Below are positions 12,651 to 14,962 of a stretch of 14,962 bases of DNA, one piece after another. Each line of letters starts with the position of its first letter. The stretch's first letter is position 1. Both the position numbers and the translations under genes were made by a program. This DNA is from Nitrospirota bacterium (GTDB taxonomy: Bacteria > Nitrospirota > Nitrospiria > Nitrospirales > Nitrospiraceae), in NCBI GenBank assembly GCA_016235225.1, contig JACRLS010000227.1:1-14962 (forward strand), written 5' to 3'. The notes below the pieces were generated by a model. The model worked only from the letters and a program-made list of their open reading frames with translations, made no database searches and was not told the DNA's origin.

Positions 12651-13747
12651 ACTCTCGAAGTTGTTCCTCCGCTAGGGCGCCACGGCCCCAAAGAGTGCCA
12701 CGCTGGCCGTATAGCCATGAAGATAGTTTGTCCCGCCGACCGGGCCGATCTCACCCTGAACAGAAGGGCTCCCGCCGGGGCCTGTGGTTGCCGCACCCGC
12801 TCGGATGCCAGCAACAGATGGAGCTCTTCACTCGCCGCTTGCGCATCCCGCACCTGGAACTGGACGGTCTGCCCCTCCGTGACCAGATCACCGACCGCCA
12901 GGCTCCCGCTCGTCTGATCAGCGCCGATGAGATTGCGAATGAGGAAATCCCCCCGCTCAAAACGATTGCGTTGCTCGTCCATGGCGAATCCAACGTGCAA
13001 AGCTCGCTGGGCCAACAGGCGGTCGTCACTGCTGAGCCCTTCGAAGACCTTTTGCAACTGCTGGAGGGCAGGGATCCCGCTCAACTCATGAATGACGTTC
13101 TGTTCAGCCCGAGTGATGACGAACCGGTCACCGATCGGACGGCATCCCTGTGAGACGACGGCGCGGATGGTGACCGCGCCCGTCATCGCGACGCCGACGA
13201 CTCCGTGATCATGCACGGCCTGATTCAGAATCATCCGATGTTCTCCGCTCTCACGCCCCCCGCCGGCCAGCCCGCCGATGATCGGGGCGCCCGGATACGC
13301 GCTCTGGATCACGCCGAGGACATCATCCATCGGCGAGGTAAAGGGGTCGGCGAACAGGAGGAAGGAGGGTCGGCCCACACCCACCATATCCGGAGTGGGC
13401 CATTCTTGAAGGACCGCCGTATCCCCGCTGGGGCGCGCGACGAGCCGGACCGGAAACAGCGACGCCCCGGGCAACCGGGCGGTCCAGAGCACCACGCCCG
13501 GCGCACTCTCAATCTCCTCCGAGTCCGCGATGATCCCTTCGCCCGTACACCCGACCAAGAGTCGGAGCGGGAGCGCCCGGTGGAGCGCCTCGACCAGTGC
13601 ATCCGCCTGCTCCGCGAAATGCGAGGAGAGAAACAGGCAGGCCAAATCAATCGGCCCATCGCCGAGGATGTCGGTAGTCGCGCGAGAGAGGTGGTGCGCC
13701 GCGTGGAGAGGATCCAGGTCCTTCGCGACGGCAGAAGCTATGCGCAT
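12647..13747 (-). pseudogene. FIST-domain sensor protein with an internal C-terminal deletion and frameshift
   Basis: Residues ~30-330 are a FIST N and C domain protein (LFLSSHFAEQADAL; LLVGCTGEGII; APIIGGLAGGG; VSQGCRPIG; GDFLIRNLIG; QVRDAQAASEEL). This is a cytoplasmic ligand-binding sensor module seen in signal-transduction proteins. After GALLF (to residue 330) the current frame gives 36 unrelated residues. Shifting frame at 12758, the DNA instead encodes QGEIGPVGGTNYLHGYTASV and ALFGAVAP to a TAG at 12672-12674, which is the true FIST_C end. The family's usual ~35-40 residues between these two blocks are missing. The simplest reading is a deletion of a length not divisible by three, with a junction at about 12757/12758. 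The gene starts at ATG 13747, 20 bp after the 76-aa gene. It may still make a partly folded protein. Confidence 0.82.
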
Positions 13748-13767
13748 GTGACAGCAGGCGTCAACGA

Positions 13768-13998
13768 CTAGCGATCCAGCACGTCCATTTGCTGGGCCCG
13801 CTTCTCTCGAAGGGTCTTATAATACCGCCACATGTACGAATGAAAATCGTCCAGTTGCGCGAGCAGGTAATGCAGTTCGGTCGGATCTTCGGCTTCCAGC
13901 GCCTGGGTCATTCTTGATTTCAAGAACAGTGAGAAGGCCTGGGTCTTCTCCAGCGCCGTATAGAGCTTCAAAGGCCCGCCGATTTGGTACTCGTCCAT
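13768..13998 (-). CDS. Small hypothetical protein, 76 aa
   Basis: I do not recognise a family. Translation is supported by AAAGGAG (AAGGAG at 14011-14016) 12 nt before ATG 13998. The protein is highly charged and predicted almost entirely helical, with aromatic-rich segments (KTQAFSLFLKSRMTQALEAE; LAQLDDFHSYMWRYYKTLRE), and no Cys, signal peptide or membrane segment. It is probably a small cytoplasmic coiled or helical-bundle protein. It is the first gene of a likely operon with the FIST gene (20-bp gap) and FKBP, so it may have worked with the FIST sensor, but that is inference. Confidence 0.75.
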   Translation of the reverse strand: MDEYQIGGPLKLYTALEKTQAFSLFLKSRMTQALEAEDPTELHYLLAQLDDFHSYMWRYYKTLREKRAQQMDVLDR

Positions 13999-14145
13999 GA
14001 TCGTGATCTACTCCTTTATCGTGGTCGAACAGGCGGTGAGCCGCCAGGTCCGGTCTCACTCGCGGGAGCAAGCATAGTCACTCCCTCGACTAAATTGCAA
14101 GACTTTGGCTTGGGCCGAGAGGGGCGTCTCCACTGCCGGCTCCAC
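13999..14145. promoter_or_regulatory. Intergenic region upstream of the 76-aa/FIST/FKBP cluster
   Basis: This 147-bp gap separates the peptidase stop from the 76-aa start on the same strand. It carries the AAGGAG ribosome site at 14011-14016. It is the most likely place for the cluster's promoter, but I could not pick out a convincing -35/-10 pair. Confidence 0.3.
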
Positions 14146-14962
14146 CTATCGCCCGCCGGCTACCAGGGCGCGAAGGCGCGTGAGGGAGATGGCCTCCACC
14201 CGGTGTCCGTCGCGTCCCGTGACCGTCGTGGCCATCGTCAGCGCATTGAGGATCGCCTCCTCGGTCGCCTCGGCCACCGCCGTAAAGATCGGGTTCACGT
14301 GGCTGTCCGACAAATGGGCCATGGAGAAGCGCGGTTCTTTCGGATCATGCGGGATCGTGTTCGCCGTGGAGAAGGCGAGAATAAAATCCCCACTCCCGTG
14401 CCGCACGGTCGAGCCGGTCCTGGCCAAGCCGACGACCGCCCGTTTGGCGACTCGACCTAGCTGCCGCGCATCCAGCGGGGCATCCGTCGCCACGATGATG
14501 ATGATGGACCCTTCCGAGCCGGCCTGCGCTGAGGGTAGCGTCACGTCATACCGTTTGCCGACCGGGGCCCCGGAGACCAACAACTCAGGACGACGCCCGT
14601 GATTCGCATTCACCAACACGCCGATCATGTAGCCGCCCTCGTCAGGGTTGAGTCGCCGTGAGGCGGTGCCGATCCCGCCTTTGAACCCATAGCTCACCAT
14701 TCCGGTTCCGGCCCCCACGGATCCCTCCAGCACAGGCCCGGTGCTCGCCTGATCCAGCGCGGCCATGACGTCGTGCTCGGATACGTGCCGGCCCTGGCTA
14801 TCGTTCAGGCGACTGTCATCGCACTCGGCGACCACGGGCGTCAGCGTATCATCCGTAATGCCGATCTCGGGGTAGCGCTTGATCATCCAGCTCATCACAC
14901 CGTTGGCCACTCTCGGCACATTTAAGGTATTGGTGAGGGCGATCGGGTATTCCAGAAAACCG
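14146..14962 (-). CDS. P1 family peptidase (DmpA/S58 type), 5' end outside the window
   Basis: The open frame runs to the right edge, where it reads GFLEYPIALTNTLNVPRVAN, so the N-terminal part is missing; a GTG at 14919 is internal. Numbered from 14919, the family hallmarks are GSVGAGTGMVSYGFKGGIGT (66-85), a conserved GVLVNANHG (100-108), and EGSIIIIVATDAPL (136-149). The Gly137-Ser138 bond matches the autocatalytic cleavage site of DmpA, where the exposed Ser becomes the N-terminal nucleophile. DmpA-type enzymes are aminopeptidases or D-amino-acid esterases of Ntn-hydrolase-like fold. All key residues visible here are intact, and the C-terminus (AISLTRLRALVAGGR) has normal length, so the enzyme is probably active. 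Localisation cannot be judged without the N-terminus. Confidence 0.92.
   Translation of the reverse strand, partial: GFLEYPIALTNTLNVPRVANGVMSWMIKRYPEIGITDDTLTPVVAECDDSRLNDSQGRHVSEHDVMAALDQASTGPVLEGSVGAGTGMVSYGFKGGIGTASRRLNPDEGGYMIGVLVNANHGRRPELLVSGAPVGKRYDVTLPSAQAGSEGSIIIIVATDAPLDARQLGRVAKRAVVGLARTGSTVRHGSGDFILAFSTANTIPHDPKEPRFSMAHLSDSHVNPIFTAVAEATEEAILNALTMATTVTGRDGHRVEAISLTRLRALVAGGR

Overview
The window is about 15 kb of GC-rich bacterial chromosome with dense genes, short intergenic gaps and mostly housekeeping or conserved-hypothetical content. The gene mix suggests a Nitrospira-like (Nitrospirota) bacterium: a bacterial alpha-2-macroglobulin, a FIST sensor, a ParB-like protein, a CPYC alkylhydroperoxidase-like protein and a RiPP-type radical SAM protein. 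This assignment is an inference from remembered gene content; no marker gene in the window proves it.

Layout. Positions 1-218 (-) hold the start of an alpha-2-macroglobulin-like secreted protein, divergent from a SuhB-type inositol monophosphatase (370-1182, +). A small hypothetical gene (1252-1530, +) and a CPYC-motif AhpD/CMD-fold protein (1624-1956, +) follow. Facing them on the minus strand is a run read from high to low coordinates: ParB-like protein (4964-5962), CBS-pair protein (4437-4889), pterin carbinolamine dehydratase (4056-4397) and a cobalamin-binding-type radical SAM protein of the RiPP maturation family (2098-3972). A glycerophosphodiester phosphodiesterase (5988-6680, +) diverges from parB with only 25 bp between the two start codons.

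Positions 6681-7200 are gene-poor. They lead into a probable ISAs1-type insertion sequence (about 7201-9247), whose transposase is fused in frame to an N-terminal DUF4338 (DruA-like) domain and is split by a C8 frameshift. Its right end sits inside the 3' end of a mug-type DNA glycosylase gene (9154-9705, -), which therefore has a chimeric C-terminus. A small secreted protein follows (9904-10224, +).

The rest of the window is on the minus strand: NUDIX hydrolase (10400-10915), gcvT (10996-12117), a secreted or anchored FKBP prolyl isomerase (12195-12650), a FIST-domain gene that has lost part of its C-terminal domain (12647-13747), a 76-aa hypothetical protein (13768-13998) and a 5'-truncated DmpA-type P1 peptidase (14146-14962).

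Two themes stand out. First, at least five intergenic spacers hold imperfect inverted repeats whose arms are built from short degenerate words. The words differ at every locus, but the architecture is the same, and one element reaches into gcvT and supplies its stop codon. Second, several genes show recent decay or rearrangement: the transposase frameshift, the chimeric mug and the deleted FIST_C segment. The best candidate for unexplored biology is the orphan RiPP-type radical SAM enzyme, convergent with a CPYC peroxidase-like gene and with no recognisable precursor peptide. No CRISPR array, rRNA or intact tRNA was seen.
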